Shown: positions 27,847 through 38,286, numbered from the stretch's first letter. The stretch is DNA of 64,000 nt from Chrysophaeum taylorii (GCA_029834535.1 JAQMWT010000344.1:310001-374000); one strand, 5' to 3'. The notes: generated by a model from the sequence alone, not told the origin. Program-made: numbers and translations.

Positions 27847-28850
27847 TTGTTTGTTTGTCCCTCGATTTAGGGTAAGGATCAGGTAGGTGCGAGAGTAAGG
27901 ATCAGTTAGGCGCGAGAGCCAGACAGTGATCCTCCAAGCCGTCTACGGCGACCTCGCAGACTATTTCCACGACCCGCGGCGGCTCTTTTAGCCAGCGCGC
28001 CATTCTCACGCCCCGTCGAAACGATGTTGTCGATGCTGACAACGCGCGCATGAATGACCGCGGCCTTTTTTTCCCGGAGACGAGGCGTCGGAGTTCTTTT
28101 CGGCCGACTAGGTTGGGTCGGAAGCCGACGCCTCGCTCTTTACAGTCGAGTTTTCAACTCCCTGACAACCAACGACATGCTCACTTTGATCGCGAGCTTA
28201 ATGTCTTCGCAACCTCGACCCGTCGCACGGCCACTGCAACGGTACCAGATACATGATCGATCGTGTCGTTGTCACCGAGGCTCCTCCAACCTGTATCCCT
28301 TAAGGCCGGCCTACGCCAAACGATCAACAAGAGCCAGGGCCAGACGCCCCGCGAGGTCGGCGTCCTCTTTCCCAAGCCCGTCTTCTGCCACGTCCAGCTC
28401 TACGTGGCTCTCTGTCGATCGGCATCCCCGAGGATATACTCATCTGGGTCGACGACTCCACCTTACCCCACACGTGCTGCGCAATACCGATAAGCCCCCT
28501 CCCGGCGTCTACACGCGCACTGTAGGTGAACTTACTGGGACCACGTGAACTTACAGGGGTTGGAGACTGGGACTAGGTGAACTGAGTGACCAGGTGAAAC
28601 TGGGACCAGGTGAACATACTGGGGTTTTTAGAGTAAAGGGTTTTTAGAGTAAACTCAAAGGTTGGCGGCGCGTGCGGATCAAAGCAGCTTAGATTGGCGG
28701 AGGCGAGAGCGACGAGCTCAAGGGAGTTGGTGTGAGCTAGGTGAACTTACTGACCAGGTAACTAACTAAACTTATACGAAACTTACTGGGACCAGGTGAA
28801 CTCTCTGGGGTTAGAGATTGGGACTAGGTGAACTTACTGGCCTGCACTTG
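27791..28850 (+). mobile_element. Pif1/Helitron-type helicase-fragment repeat, copy 2 (tandem unit 1 of 3)
   Basis: Begins TCCTAACTACTAATCGACAG and a (GTCT)n(GTTT)n tract, then CCTCGATTTAGGGTAAGG. The coding fragment follows: one frame gives NLDPSHGHCNGTRYMIDRVV and another TINKSQGQT...VGVLFPKPVFCHVQLYVALCR. Pif1-like helicases of Helitrons have NLDPxxGLCNGTR followed by TINKSQGQTL...VGVYLPRPVFSHGQLYVALSR, so the assignment is firm though the reading frame is broken. GTGAACTTACTGG minisatellite units and CTGGCCTGCACTTG close the unit, immediately followed by the next unit. The Walker A/B half of the helicase and the Rep domain are absent. Confidence 0.8.
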
Positions 28851-28871
28851 TCCTAACTACTAATCGACAGA

Positions 28872-28911
<40 letters not shown>

Positions 28912-29895
28912 CCTCGATTTAGGGTAAGGATCAGGTAGGCGCGAGAGTAAGGATCAGGTAGGCGCGAGAGCCAGACAGTGATCCTCCAAGCCGTCTACGG
29001 CGACCTCGCAGACTATTTCCACGACCCGCGGCGGCTCTTTCAGCGCGCCATTCTCACGCCCCGTCGAAACGATGTTGTCGATGCTGACAACGCGCGCATG
29101 ACCGCGGCCTTTTTTTCCCGGAGACGAGGCGTCGGAGTTCTTTTCGGCTGACTAGGCTGGGTCGGAAGACGACGCCTCGCTCTTTACAGTAAGAGTTTTC
29201 AACTCCCTGACAACCAACGGCATGCTGACTTTGATCGCGAGTTTAAAGTCTTCTCAACCTCGACCCGTCGCACGGCCACTGCAACGGTACCAGATACATG
29301 ATCGATCGTGTCGTTGTCACCGAGGCTCCTCCAACCTGTATCCCGTAAGGCCCGCCGACGCAAAACGATCAACAAGAGCCAGGGCCAGACGCCCCGCGAG
29401 GTCGGCGTCCTCTTGCCCAAGCCCGTCTTCTGCCGTGTCCAGCTCTACGTGGCTCTCTGTCGATCGGCAACCCCGAGGATATCGTCTTCTGAGTCGACGA
29501 CTCCACCCTACCCCACACGTGCTGCGCAATACCGATAAGCCCCCTCCCGGCGTCTACACGCGCACTGTAGGTGAACTTAGTGGGACCAGGTGAACTTACT
29601 GGAACCAGGTGAACTTACTGAGGTTGGAGATTGGGACTAGAAGAACTTAGTGACCAGGTGAACTTACTGAGACCAAGTGTGAACTTACTGGGGCTTTTAG
29701 AGTAAACTCAAAGCTTAGCGGCGTGTGCGGATCAAAGCAGCTTTGATTGGCGGGGGTGAGAGCGACGAGCTCGCAGGAGAGTGGGGTGAGTGTGGGTTTA
29801 CGCCGAACTTACTGGGGTTAGAGATTGGGTTTACACCGATTTTACTGGGGTTAGAGATTGGGACTAGGTGAACTTACTGGCCTGCACTTGTATTA
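28851..29895 (+). mobile_element. Pif1/Helitron-type helicase-fragment repeat, copy 3 (tandem unit 2 of 3)
   Basis: Same layout as the preceding unit and head-to-tail with it. The helicase fragment includes RAILTPRRNDVVDADNARMT and TINKSQGQTPREVGVLLPKP, in different frames. It ends with the same CTGGCCTGCACTTGTA terminus. Confidence 0.8.
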
Positions 29896-31100
29896 TCCTA
29901 ACTACTAATCGACAGATGTTTGTCTGTTTGTCTGTCTGTCTGCTTTTAAATGTCGACTGCTAAGAGGGGGGTGTGTGTGGGGAGCATGAAGGATGTGGGT
30001 GGGTTTGTGGGGTATGAGGGATGTGCCTGACGGGCGGAGATAAGTACGCGGGACCTAGTCGGGGTCATCGCCGAGGCGTGAGGCAGGCGAAGAGAGTGTG
30101 TCTGTCTGTCTGTTTGTCCCCCGATTTAGGGTAAGGATCAGGTAGGCCCGCGAGCCAGACATTGATCCTCCTCCAAGCCGTCTGTGGCGACCTCGCAGAC
30201 TGTTTCCACGACCCGCGGCGGCTCTTTCAGCGCGCCATTCTCACGCCCCGTCGAAACGATGTTGTCGATGCTGACAACGCGCGCGTGACCGCGGCCTTTT
30301 TTTCCCGGAGACGAGGCGTCGGAGTTCTTTTCGGCCGACTTGGTTTGGTCGGAAGACGACGCCTCGCTCGTGACAGTCGAGTTTTCAACTCCCTGACAAC
30401 CAACGGCATGCTGACTTTGATCGCGAGCTTAAAGTCTTCGCAACCTCGACCCGTCGCACGGCCACTGCAACGGTACCAGATACATGATCGATCGTGTTGT
30501 GTCACTGAGGCTCCTCCAACCTGTATCCCTTAAGGCCCGCCGACGCCAAACGATCAACAAGAGCCAGGGCCAGACGCCCCGCGAGGTCGGCGTCCTCTCG
30601 CCCAAGCCCGTCTTCTGTCACGTCCAGCTCTACGTGGCTCTCTGTCGATCGGCAACCCCGAGGATATGCTCTTCTGAGTCGACGACTCCACCCTACCCCA
30701 CACGTGCTGCGCAATACCGATAAGCCCCCTCCCGGCGTCTACACGCGCACTATAGGTGAACTTACTGGGACCAGGTGAACTTACTGGGTCTAGACATTGG
30801 GACTAGGTGAACTGAGTGACCAGGTGAACTTACTGGGACCAGGTGAGCTTACTGGAGTTTTTTGACAACTCAAACTCAAAGGTTGGCGGCGCGTGCGGAT
30901 CAAAGCAGCTTGGATTAGCGGAGGCGAGAGCGACGAGCTCAAAGGAGAGTGGGGTGAGTGGGTGTGAGCACGAGTGGGTTTACGCCGGGATAGAGATTGG
31001 GACTAAGTGAACTAACTGACCAGGTGAACTTACTGGGACCAGACCTGAACTTACTAGGGTTAGAGATTGGGACTAGGTGAACTTACTGGCCTGCACTTGT
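29896..31100 (+). mobile_element. Pif1/Helitron-type helicase-fragment repeat, copy 4 (tandem unit 3 of 3) with an internal insertion
   Basis: Same terminal sequences as copies 2 and 3, but about 160 bp longer because a different repeat interrupts the (GTCT)n tract at about 29942-30100. The helicase fragment begins LQAVCGDLADCFHDPRRLF and ends with a TINKSQGQT segment in another frame. Confidence 0.78.
29942..30100 (+). repeat. Insertion of a TCGACTGCTAAGAGGGG-type repeat into copy 4
   Basis: The GTCT tract is interrupted by TTTTAAATGTCGACTGC followed by TAAGAGGGGGG and about 130 bp of G-rich sequence, after which GTCTGTCTGTCTG resumes. The same leading motif recurs in the array at 39.7-40.2 kb and near 59,350. 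Confidence 0.6.
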
Positions 31101-31149
31101 ATACGTACTATCTCTATTCGTGATGAATCACGCGAGGTGGAGGCCCGTC

Positions 31150-32637
31150 GTCGCAAATGTAAGTGCGCTGGGATGACGGTGGCTGGTTCTGTTGTCGCAG
31201 CCATTAAGTACGGTTTTCTCGAGCGCGGGGTGACCATGATGGAGTCGGGTGTGGCTTCGGGAACCAACGGCGGATCCGACGTCGTCTCGCGGCTAGGCCT
31301 GGCGCGAGTCAACGCGGCGCAGTTGTGTGTTGCTCAGAGCATTCAAGACCTCATCTCCTCGGGCGTGAGGGTCGACCACGGCGAAGTCGCCCGCGAGTTA
31401 GACAAGCAAGCTCTCATCAAACTGAAACGACTTCAGTGCAGCGGGCTCGAAAGTGGGCCTCACTATGGACAGGATTATTTTTGGATGAAGTATCAAGGCA
31501 GTCGACAGGCCTTCCGTCCCGGTCGAAGACTCGAGCCCGTCGCCAGGTTCCAGGCTGCACTTCGTAGCGCTCGCCCAGTTTCTTTTCGAGATCACCGAGG
31601 TCCATGTCGAGCCGCCGCTCAACGCGGAAGTTGTGTAAGTGGGCTCAACAGAGGATGAGGGAGGCGCGGCGGTTATGGTGGACAGCAAGCTTGCGCCAGA
31701 GGATGCCCCAGCGAGCAATCAGTTCACCGAATGCACATTCTATGTTGATTCGAAGGGAGCTCATAGCCCAGTTGAAAGAATCTTCGATCATGCCGATGCG
31801 TGCTTTCCCTCAAACGGTGAAAGCAGCCACGACTTGCGTGAATAGGCAGCATCGCCAATGAGAAAAAAACCGCGAGGCATCGTGCCTGCTTCGAATTCTC
31901 GGAAGAGCCATGTGGACCGAAAATGGTTCATGTCATGGGCCGAGCCGGGGAAGGAGATGTCAAAGAAGAGAAACCGACGATCCGCACCACAGACGGCCTG
32001 TGCAAGAAGACCGTATTTATCCTTGCGAGGAACATGATAGCGCTGAGGATCGTCGACCTGTATCCCTGGGTTCTTGACTTCAAAGATGCAGCCATCGATC
32101 GCGCGCCAACAGACCCGCGCAGCGCCTGATTTGCCGACTTGGCACGAAATCTCTGTTCGACGTGCTGGATCGCCTCCTCTGACTCGGGGAACTCCATTTT
32201 AAAGGAGTCGTTGATCGCGTCGACCACGCGCCACACAGAACTGTAGAACTCACTTGATGACACGTGAAAAATGCAGCACAAATCCCAGACATGACCTCCC
32301 GCGAGAAAACGAAGCGTCATCGCCAACCGCGCCTCGGGGATGACAGGGCCTCGCTGGTCCGATTGGCGGGCCCGAACTTCGCCCTTGGTCTCCATAAACG
32401 GTCGAATCAACTGCAGGAGATCATCGAACGCCGCTCGGTTCATCCGAAACTTGCGACGAAATGCCGTTACCGACAAATCGTCGACAAACGCCTCCCAGTC
32501 GAAACAAACTCTAGTCCGACGTCGCTTCGGCCCGCGGGGACCTATGATGGGACTTGCTACCTCCGCAGTACCCCTGGCAAGCACAAGTTGAACAACGGAA
32601 GCAGCCACCGTCATCCCAGCGCACTTACGTTTGCGAC
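31150..32637 (-). mobile_element. PIF/Harbinger-like DNA transposon with 46-bp terminal inverted repeats
   Basis: The 46-bp sequence starting GTCGCAAATGTAAGTGCGCT at 31150 (plus strand) is repeated in inverse at 32637-32592, with about three mismatches by eye. Between them lies a decayed PIF/Harbinger transposase on the minus strand. Unusually, the inverted repeat includes the transposase start codon (GGGATGACGGTGGCTG), so the opposite end also shows an ATG in the same context. The 3-bp target duplication usual for the superfamily was not found. The minus-strand right end abuts AAGTCTTCGCA from a fragment of the Pif1-like repeat family. Confidence 0.65.
31417..32614 (-). pseudogene. PIF/Harbinger (DDE_4) transposase pseudogene
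   Basis: The first frame (31928-32614) carries the N-terminal helices (FRMNRAAFDDLLQLIRPFME; AMTLRFLAGGHVWDLCCIFH). A frameshift near 32130 moves the coding to another frame with RAIDGCIFEVKNPG (first Asp), FFDISFPGSAHDMNHF (second Asp) and FFLIGDAAYSRKSW (third catalytic position region). A stop and another shift near 31790 precede NWAMSSLRINIECAFGELIA with RWGIL, the conserved C-terminal block, and an in-frame TGA lies before AHLHNF. The catalytic core is recognisable but the gene has at least two frameshifts and two stops. It cannot make active enzyme. A plus-strand ORF at 31077-31658 covers the same region and is probably antisense. Confidence 0.78.
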
Positions 32638-32639
32638 TG

Positions 32640-32830
32640 CGAAGACTTTATGCTCGTGCTCAAAGTCGGCATGCCGTTGGTTGTCAGGAAGTTGAGAAAG
32701 TCGACTGGAATGAGCGAGGCATCGTCTTCCGACTCACCTCGTCGCCCGAAAAGAACTGCGACGCGTCGTCTGCTGGAAAGGCCGCGATTATTGATGGTGA
32801 CGTTGCCAGCCTGGAGGAGTAGAGCACGTT
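32640..32830 (-). mobile_element. Diverged fragment of the Pif1-like helicase repeat (copy 5)
   Basis: On the minus strand the frame contains INNRGLSSRRRVAVLFGRRG and FLNFLTTNGMPTL, aligning with DNARMTAAFFSRRRGVGVLF and FNSLTTNGMLTL of copies 1-4. It is broken off where the Harbinger-like inverted repeat begins. Confidence 0.6.
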
Positions 32831-32859
32831 GACGCCCAAAAGCAACTGCAATCAACGCG

Positions 32860-33588
32860 CGTAGATCGGCCGTCGCCTAAGTCTTTTGCTACGAGACTTC
32901 TTTTCCAGCGAGAGCACTCTCCAGGCTCGGGGCAGATCTGCCCCGTGCTCCAGGGCAAAAGATCGCGGGCGCGGCATCGATACTCCTTGCACCACACTCC
33001 CCTCTTTTCTTATGAGGGTTTTCTCTCCGAGCTAACTACGGCTTTCCCTCGTACTTGCCCTTCCTTCCCTTCCGCTTTCTACTTTCTTGCGAATTTCTAG
33101 ACAACATGAGATTTGTCTAGCGTCTTCATGACACTAGGAGAAGTCCACCCTTGCGTGCCGCAAGGTCCAGAGTTCACTGTTTAAGTCGCAGTATCTCCGT
33201 TCCTCGTTGTCGGTGTGAAAGCTTCTCCGGGATCTATTGTCCCTGGGAAGTGAGGAGCTCAATCCATACCTTGTGTCGTAGCACGTGACAAGCGGGATGG
33301 TCTAGTCACACCTAAGACCGCACGCGTTCTCTATCATACACCCGGAGAGGGTCAAATCTCGCCGGATTGTAGAGAGCAATTCCCGTTCAACGTAGGAAGT
33401 GAAAGAATAAAAGACCTTAGACGACGGCGAAGGAAGAAACTATAAAGAGTTTTATTTTATTTTATTTTATTTTAATTCAGAGCGATGGATCGCAAAATAG
33501 AGCCAGAATAAAGCAATCCGCGGCGCCACGGTATCGCAGATGACGAGGCCAACTTTAGTTATTTGAGTCCCAGTACCAGGGAAAGAGT
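32860..33588. other. No gene recognised; (TTTTA)n tract
   Basis: About 730 bp without a convincing ORF. A (TTTTA)n microsatellite at 33449-33474 lies about 250 bp before the next gene's likely start. Confidence 0.5.
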
Positions 33589-33723
33589 GTGGTTCGAAGG
33601 CCGTGGTGGTGCCACGACCGCCACCGCCCATCGAGTCTGAATCAGTTGAAAGTTCGTCGAACGGAAAACTCTCGGCAAATAAATTTTCGCATCAACAACG
33701 GACCCATAATAAAAGTTGCAAAG

Positions 33724-34511
33724 ATGATGAAATGTGTGTCTTTCCTGTGGTTGGTCTGCGTTGCAGGTTGGACTCTCTGTCATGTGACGGCCGAATTCCG
33801 TGGGGATGGCGATCCCCGACGTGATGAGCTTGTCTTGAAGGCAGAGGTCGTGTCGACGACCGACGATGCCGTACGTCTGCGGTTTCGGTACACTCAAAGC
33901 AACAAGGTTATGAGTTTTGCGGACTTTATATACGATTGCAACACTGAAAATTTTGGGTCGTGGTTTGGGGGCGTGCTGGCGCGAACGCCCTTTCCCCAGT
34001 TTTATTTCGAGTGTGCGCCGGTCGCTCGAGCGACGGTCGCGCGACCGTTCGAGTGTTCGATCGTGCGCGCTCGTACATTTGCTCCTGCGTCACCCGACGC
34101 ATTTGCGAGTCACTTCGTCGACGCCACCAAGCTCGCAGTCACCTTCACCAACATGGGCGGCGACGCCACGCTCATCGCGCCGACAACACATTCGCGAGTT
34201 CCTCGAGAGGCCAACGGTAATAGTAATGCGGTGTTGTTTTCAAGAATCGTGCAGGTCACATTGCTGCATTCTGCCGCGAGGCGCCCGCGACGGTCCTCAA
34301 CGAGTTTTGGCGCCAAGTCGGGGCCGCGTTCAAAGAGGAGCTCGCCAGAAAAGGCCGCCAACGCCGGACGTGGCTTTCCACCGCGGGCAATGGAGTACCT
34401 TGGCTCCACGCGCGCCTAGACTCACGGCCCAAGTACTACCACACGCAAGAATACATTGCTTACAACCGCAAAAAAGAAGTGCGGCGGCTTCGATTTCGAT
34501 TTGCAGATTAA
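33724..34511 (+). CDS. Secreted protein of unknown function, two exons (33724-34216, 34255-34511)
   Basis: I chose the ATG at 33724 because it begins a good signal peptide (MKCVSFLWLVCVAGWTLCHV, then TAEFRG); an in-frame ATG at 33589 would bury it. A 38-nt intron 34217-34254 (GTAATAG...GTGCAG) restores a protein-like frame: ...REAN-GHIAAFCREAPATVLN... to the stop at 34509-34511, giving 249 residues. The unspliced frame instead runs into Arg/Ser-rich sequence typical of a wrong frame here. The mature part has six or so cysteines and a beta-rich N-terminal half (DELVLKAEVVSTTDDAVRLR, FRYTQSN), and ends with a basic tail. No family is recognised. Confidence 0.6.
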
Positions 34512-34642
34512 CGGACGGACGGACGGACGGACGAGGCAGTGCAGCAATTGCGCGCCGGCGGTGGAGGCGTGTCGTCGTCCTCTGATGATATATTGATATT
34601 TATCTATACGGGATGCAAACAGCATGATCCCGACGCAAGGTA

Positions 34643-36157
34643 TCACCAACCCAAGTAGGGCTCCCAATTGGCACACTCTGGTCGGACGGTGTCGAGGGAT
34701 TCGTTGAGGCGGGGATTGGGATCGTGGTCGAGGCCCATGTACATGACGAGTCGGTGATCTGGCGGGTCGTAGGCGCGCCAGCCGGGCGCGCTCGTGCCGT
34801 TATTGGGATCGGCAAACTTGGCCATCGAGGCCCACCAGGCAGCCATCTTGGCGGAGAGGTCGGGGGTTTCGAGGTCGAGGATGTATGTTTCATCGGAGCC
34901 GTGGGTGGCGCCAGGGAGGGAGTCGTCGTCCTCGGTGTAGGCGAAGAAGTAGCGCCAGACGACGGGCGCGCCACCCTGGGCAAAGGCCTCGGCGTGGAGC
35001 GCGGTCGAGCAGGCATGTCCCGAATCCGAGAGAATTCTCGCGAAGGTGCGCCAGCGGCCCTCGGTCTCTATGCGATGGGCGTACCAGGCCTCGAGCTCGA
35101 GAGGCGCGACGAGGGCGCCGTCGTCAAAGTACGACGCGAGAGAATTTAAAAACTCTTCGCGCGTCACGTTGTCGCGGGGTTCGCCCAAATAGTCTACGGC
35201 TTTCTCGCAGCTCTCGCAGCTGACGCCACCGACGATGACGGGAACGCGCGTCCAGCGACCCGTGCGGATGCGGTGGAGGGGATAGTCGTCGTTTCCATTT
35301 TCGTCGACGAGCGACGGCGCGAAGCGAAGCGCCTTGGCATAAAAGTAGATCATTTCCGTCGGGAGGTCGGCCATGTCGTCGACGCTGCTCGCGTTCAACA
35401 AATTGAACAAACGCGCCGTGTGGTTGATCTTGAGCGCGTTTGACATCCAGTCGTCGTCGCTGCGCTTGTCGCCGCCCATCCAGCCCTGATGTCCTCCGGG
35501 CGACTCGAGCGTCGCCGCCGCGAACGTTAGCGTCGAGTCGTTCGCCACGAGCATCCCAGCCACCGAGGCGCCGCCCGCCGAGCCGCCCATGAGCAGGATC
35601 CGCGACGAGTCGCCGCCAAACACGTGGGCGTTTTGGACGGTCCAGACCAAAGCGAGGCGCTGATCGAGAAGACCAAAGTTGAAGCATCCGCCGTCGTCCG
35701 ACCGCTCGTTGCACAAAAAACCGAACACCCCCAGTCTGTACTGCGGCGCGACGACCACCAACCCCGTTTGTCGCGACATGTTGAACGCGTCCAGGCGCGC
35801 CGACCCGCCGACGAACCCGCCGCCGTGGATCAGAAATAGCACCGCGCTCTTCTTCGTTGTCGTCGGCGAGAGCCCGGAAGTCCTCGCGAACGCGTTGAGG
35901 ATCAGACAGTCCTCGCTCCCGCCGTCGCTCTGCACGCACTCCGGCGCCGCCGTCGTCGCGTCCCGAATGCCGGTCCAGTTCTGATGAGGCTCCGGAACCT
36001 TAAACCGACGCCCCATGATTGGGGGGACAGCGTAGGGCACGCCCCAGAACCCCGCGACACCGGCCTCGACGCGGCCCAGGATCTTCCCGTTCCCGATGCT
36101 CACGACGATCTCCTCCGCGCTCGCCACCACCAGCCCGACCACGATGCCGACCTTCAT
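34643..36157 (-). CDS. Type-B carboxylesterase (alpha/beta hydrolase), secreted
   Basis: 504 residues, with a short hydrophobic N-terminus (MKVGIVVGLVVASAE) likely to be a signal peptide. Characteristic family order: GKILGRVEAGVAGFWGVPYA near the start, SEDCLILN (81-88), the oxyanion-hole HGGGF at 111-115, the nucleophile elbow GGSAGG with Ser193, and a C-terminal GATHGSDETYILDLE segment supplying the catalytic His. The overall length is normal for cholinesterase/lipase-type carboxylesterases (EC 3.1.1). The substrate is unknown. The gene is intronless and starts 131 bp from the divergently transcribed TPR gene. Confidence 0.92.
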   Translation of the reverse strand: MKVGIVVGLVVASAEEIVVSIGNGKILGRVEAGVAGFWGVPYAVPPIMGRRFKVPEPHQNWTGIRDATTAAPECVQSDGGSEDCLILNAFARTSGLSPTTTKKSAVLFLIHGGGFVGGSARLDAFNMSRQTGLVVVAPQYRLGVFGFLCNERSDDGGCFNFGLLDQRLALVWTVQNAHVFGGDSSRILLMGGSAGGASVAGMLVANDSTLTFAAATLESPGGHQGWMGGDKRSDDDWMSNALKINHTARLFNLLNASSVDDMADLPTEMIYFYAKALRFAPSLVDENGNDDYPLHRIRTGRWTRVPVIVGGVSCESCEKAVDYLGEPRDNVTREEFLNSLASYFDDGALVAPLELEAWYAHRIETEGRWRTFARILSDSGHACSTALHAEAFAQGGAPVVWRYFFAYTEDDDSLPGATHGSDETYILDLETPDLSAKMAAWWASMAKFADPNNGTSAPGWRAYDPPDHRLVMYMGLDHDPNPRLNESLDTVRPECANWEPYLGW

Positions 36158-36288
36158 GGTGCTGAGGCGGCGGCGGCGGTAATATGCTCAAAGAACAGCA
36201 AGAAAAAGAAGCACTTGCCAATCAAGACGAGGTTGTGGGAGGTTATTGTTGTTTATGATGGAGTGATATATCTTAACGCCCTGACAAA

Positions 36289-38286
36289 ATGTCGGGCGGG
36301 CGGGCGAGAGCCAGCGCCCAGGAGCGAGAGGGGGATGAGCTGATGTGCGGCGGGAAATGGGCGGAAGCCTGCGCCGCGCTGAGCGAGGCAAGCTGCGCGC
36401 TCCAGTTGTACGAAGAACCTCTCGCCAAGTCGCGCGTCGAAGCGAAGATAGGGCGGTGCCACGTGGAGCTCCGGCAGTACGGCGAGGCCCTCGAGCGCTT
36501 CGAAAAGCAGCTGGCCCGCGCCCTCGAGTGCACCGACGCCGAGGAACGCGCCGAAGGCGAGGCCGTGTCGCGGCACAACCTCGGCGCGGCACGGTTCTTT
36601 TTGGGCGACCACGACAGAGCTCTCGTCGAGCTCGAGACGGCGTCCGAGTTGCTCGAGACCCTGGACCTGCCCGCGCAGACGGCGCGCACCGAGGCGCTGC
36701 GAGGGGTGATTTTTCACCTGCGAAAAGAGTACGACAACGCGCTCAAGCACCACAAGCGCGACGCGAAGGCGTCGGCGCGCGCCGGAGAGGACGGGGTCCG
36801 CGCGCGCATCAATACGGGCGCTGCTTTGCTTGGGAAGGGTGATCGCGAAGCGGCGCGCGAGATCTTAGAGTCGTGCGTCGACGAGGGCGGTGAGAACCCG
36901 GCGCTCGCGAGGGCGCTCTATCTCGCCGCGATGACGGCACCCCGAGAGGACGCTCGCGCGCGAGGAGACCTCGAGCGCGCCGCGCGTATCTTCCCGGCGC
37001 ACCCCGCGGACGGCGAGGAGCTGAGCTCAGATGTCTCGTGTGGGCCCGCGGATACGCTCGTGGCGTCGCTCGTATACTCGGCGCTTGCGAGGCGAGAGCT
37101 CGTGCGAAACAACGAGTCGCTCGATGACGCGACTCGGGCTTTGGGCTGCGCGGAGGCGGCGCGGCTGCACGCGGAGGCCGCGCAGGCGCGCCTCGGCGAC
37201 AACGCGACGAGCGTCTTCGCTCTAGTGGCCGCGCTCACCGCGCTGGGGTGCGGACACGCCGTCCAAGGCAACCTCGAGACGGCAGCGGCGGACTTTGCCG
37301 CGTGTCGCGCCGCGCTCGCCGACGCGGACCGCGTCGTCGGAGACGCAAACGGTTCTATCGGAATTGTTTTGCCGGACACGCGCGCGGCCGTCGTCCGCAC
37401 CTGGCGCTGCGCTGCGCTGCGCAACCAAGCCATTGTGATGCGCGCCGGGACCGGCCTCGGCCCGTTCCGCGCCGGAGCTGCCACGCCGAGCCCCGAGGCC
37501 CTGCGGCACGCCGTCGAGCTCCTGACTTTGGCCGCCGAACTGAGCGCGAACGACGACGCGGCAGACGCCACAATCCACGGCCACCGTGGCTGTTGCCGCC
37601 AACTCCTGGGATTAAGAAAGGAGGCGATGGCCGACTTTGAACATCAGAAGTGCGCGGCCAGCAACGTCCCGGGTCTGGAGGGTCTCCAGCTGCAGATGGA
37701 CGCGCTGCGGAACATCGTCGACGCCAGCGATGCGCGGGGAGACCTCAAGACCGCCCTGCGCCACGCCAAGGACCATCTCCATCTCGCCCAAAAATCTAAC
37801 ACCCCGTCCGCCGTAGCCGACGCTGCCAAGCGCGTCGTTGCCATCTACTGCAAAATTGGCCGCCAATTTGACGACGACGACGACGACGACGACGACCATC
37901 AACGGAGAACTGCCGTCGAATCTGTCAGCATCTCCAAACTCGAGTCGATGCATCCGCGCGAGCTCGCGAACCGCGAGGAGGACATCCGATGGGTTGCCCA
38001 CAACGCTAAGGTCCTGGCGCGCTGGTACCTCCAGCAATATACGAGACACGCCCGAGTCTTCACGTTGCAGCCTGCTGAGGTCTCTAGCGACAACGGTGCG
38101 ACCGATCCGGGACGAGAGCGGGTCCCCTCTGCCGCCGACTCCCTCATCTCTGGCATTTCTGGAATGCCAGAAGGGGGGAATGTGGTCGCCGACGACGCCG
38201 ACGCCGACGACGACGACGACGACGACGACGACGCAACAAGCCTCGATCCACGATTGACTACAGAAGCAAAAGACCAACTCTCCTAG
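36289..38286 (+). CDS. TPR-like helical repeat protein with acidic C-terminus
   Basis: 665 residues, single exon. The N-terminal 250 residues contain repeated helix pairs with TPR spacing (for example KIGRCHVELRQYGEALERFE; HNLGAARFFLGDHDRALVEL; GVIFHLRKEYDNALKHHKRD; NTGAALLGKGDREAAREILE). More irregular helical repeats follow (GHRGCCRQLLGLRKEAMADF). Two Asp runs encoded by GAC repeats (near residues 526-533 and 642-654) flank the C-terminal region. TPR arrays mediate protein binding; nothing here fixes the partner. No signal peptide or membrane segment. Confidence 0.8.
   Translation: MSGGRARASAQEREGDELMCGGKWAEACAALSEASCALQLYEEPLAKSRVEAKIGRCHVELRQYGEALERFEKQLARALECTDAEERAEGEAVSRHNLGAARFFLGDHDRALVELETASELLETLDLPAQTARTEALRGVIFHLRKEYDNALKHHKRDAKASARAGEDGVRARINTGAALLGKGDREAAREILESCVDEGGENPALARALYLAAMTAPREDARARGDLERAARIFPAHPADGEELSSDVSCGPADTLVASLVYSALARRELVRNNESLDDATRALGCAEAARLHAEAAQARLGDNATSVFALVAALTALGCGHAVQGNLETAAADFAACRAALADADRVVGDANGSIGIVLPDTRAAVVRTWRCAALRNQAIVMRAGTGLGPFRAGAATPSPEALRHAVELLTLAAELSANDDAADATIHGHRGCCRQLLGLRKEAMADFEHQKCAASNVPGLEGLQLQMDALRNIVDASDARGDLKTALRHAKDHLHLAQKSNTPSAVADAAKRVVAIYCKIGRQFDDDDDDDDDHQRRTAVESVSISKLESMHPRELANREEDIRWVAHNAKVLARWYLQQYTRHARVFTLQPAEVSSDNGATDPGRERVPSAADSLISGISGMPEGGNVVADDADADDDDDDDDDATSLDPRLTTEAKDQLS

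Noticed and set aside
27815-27860. GTCT/GTTT repeats as a CRISPR-like array
   Set aside because: Pure tetranucleotide microsatellite without spacers.
31077-31658. 193-codon plus-strand ORF as the second gene of the Harbinger-like element
   Set aside because: Its 3' half is antisense to the conserved transposase C-terminal region and no MYB/SANT motif was seen. Only the TIR-encoded start looks like the transposase start.
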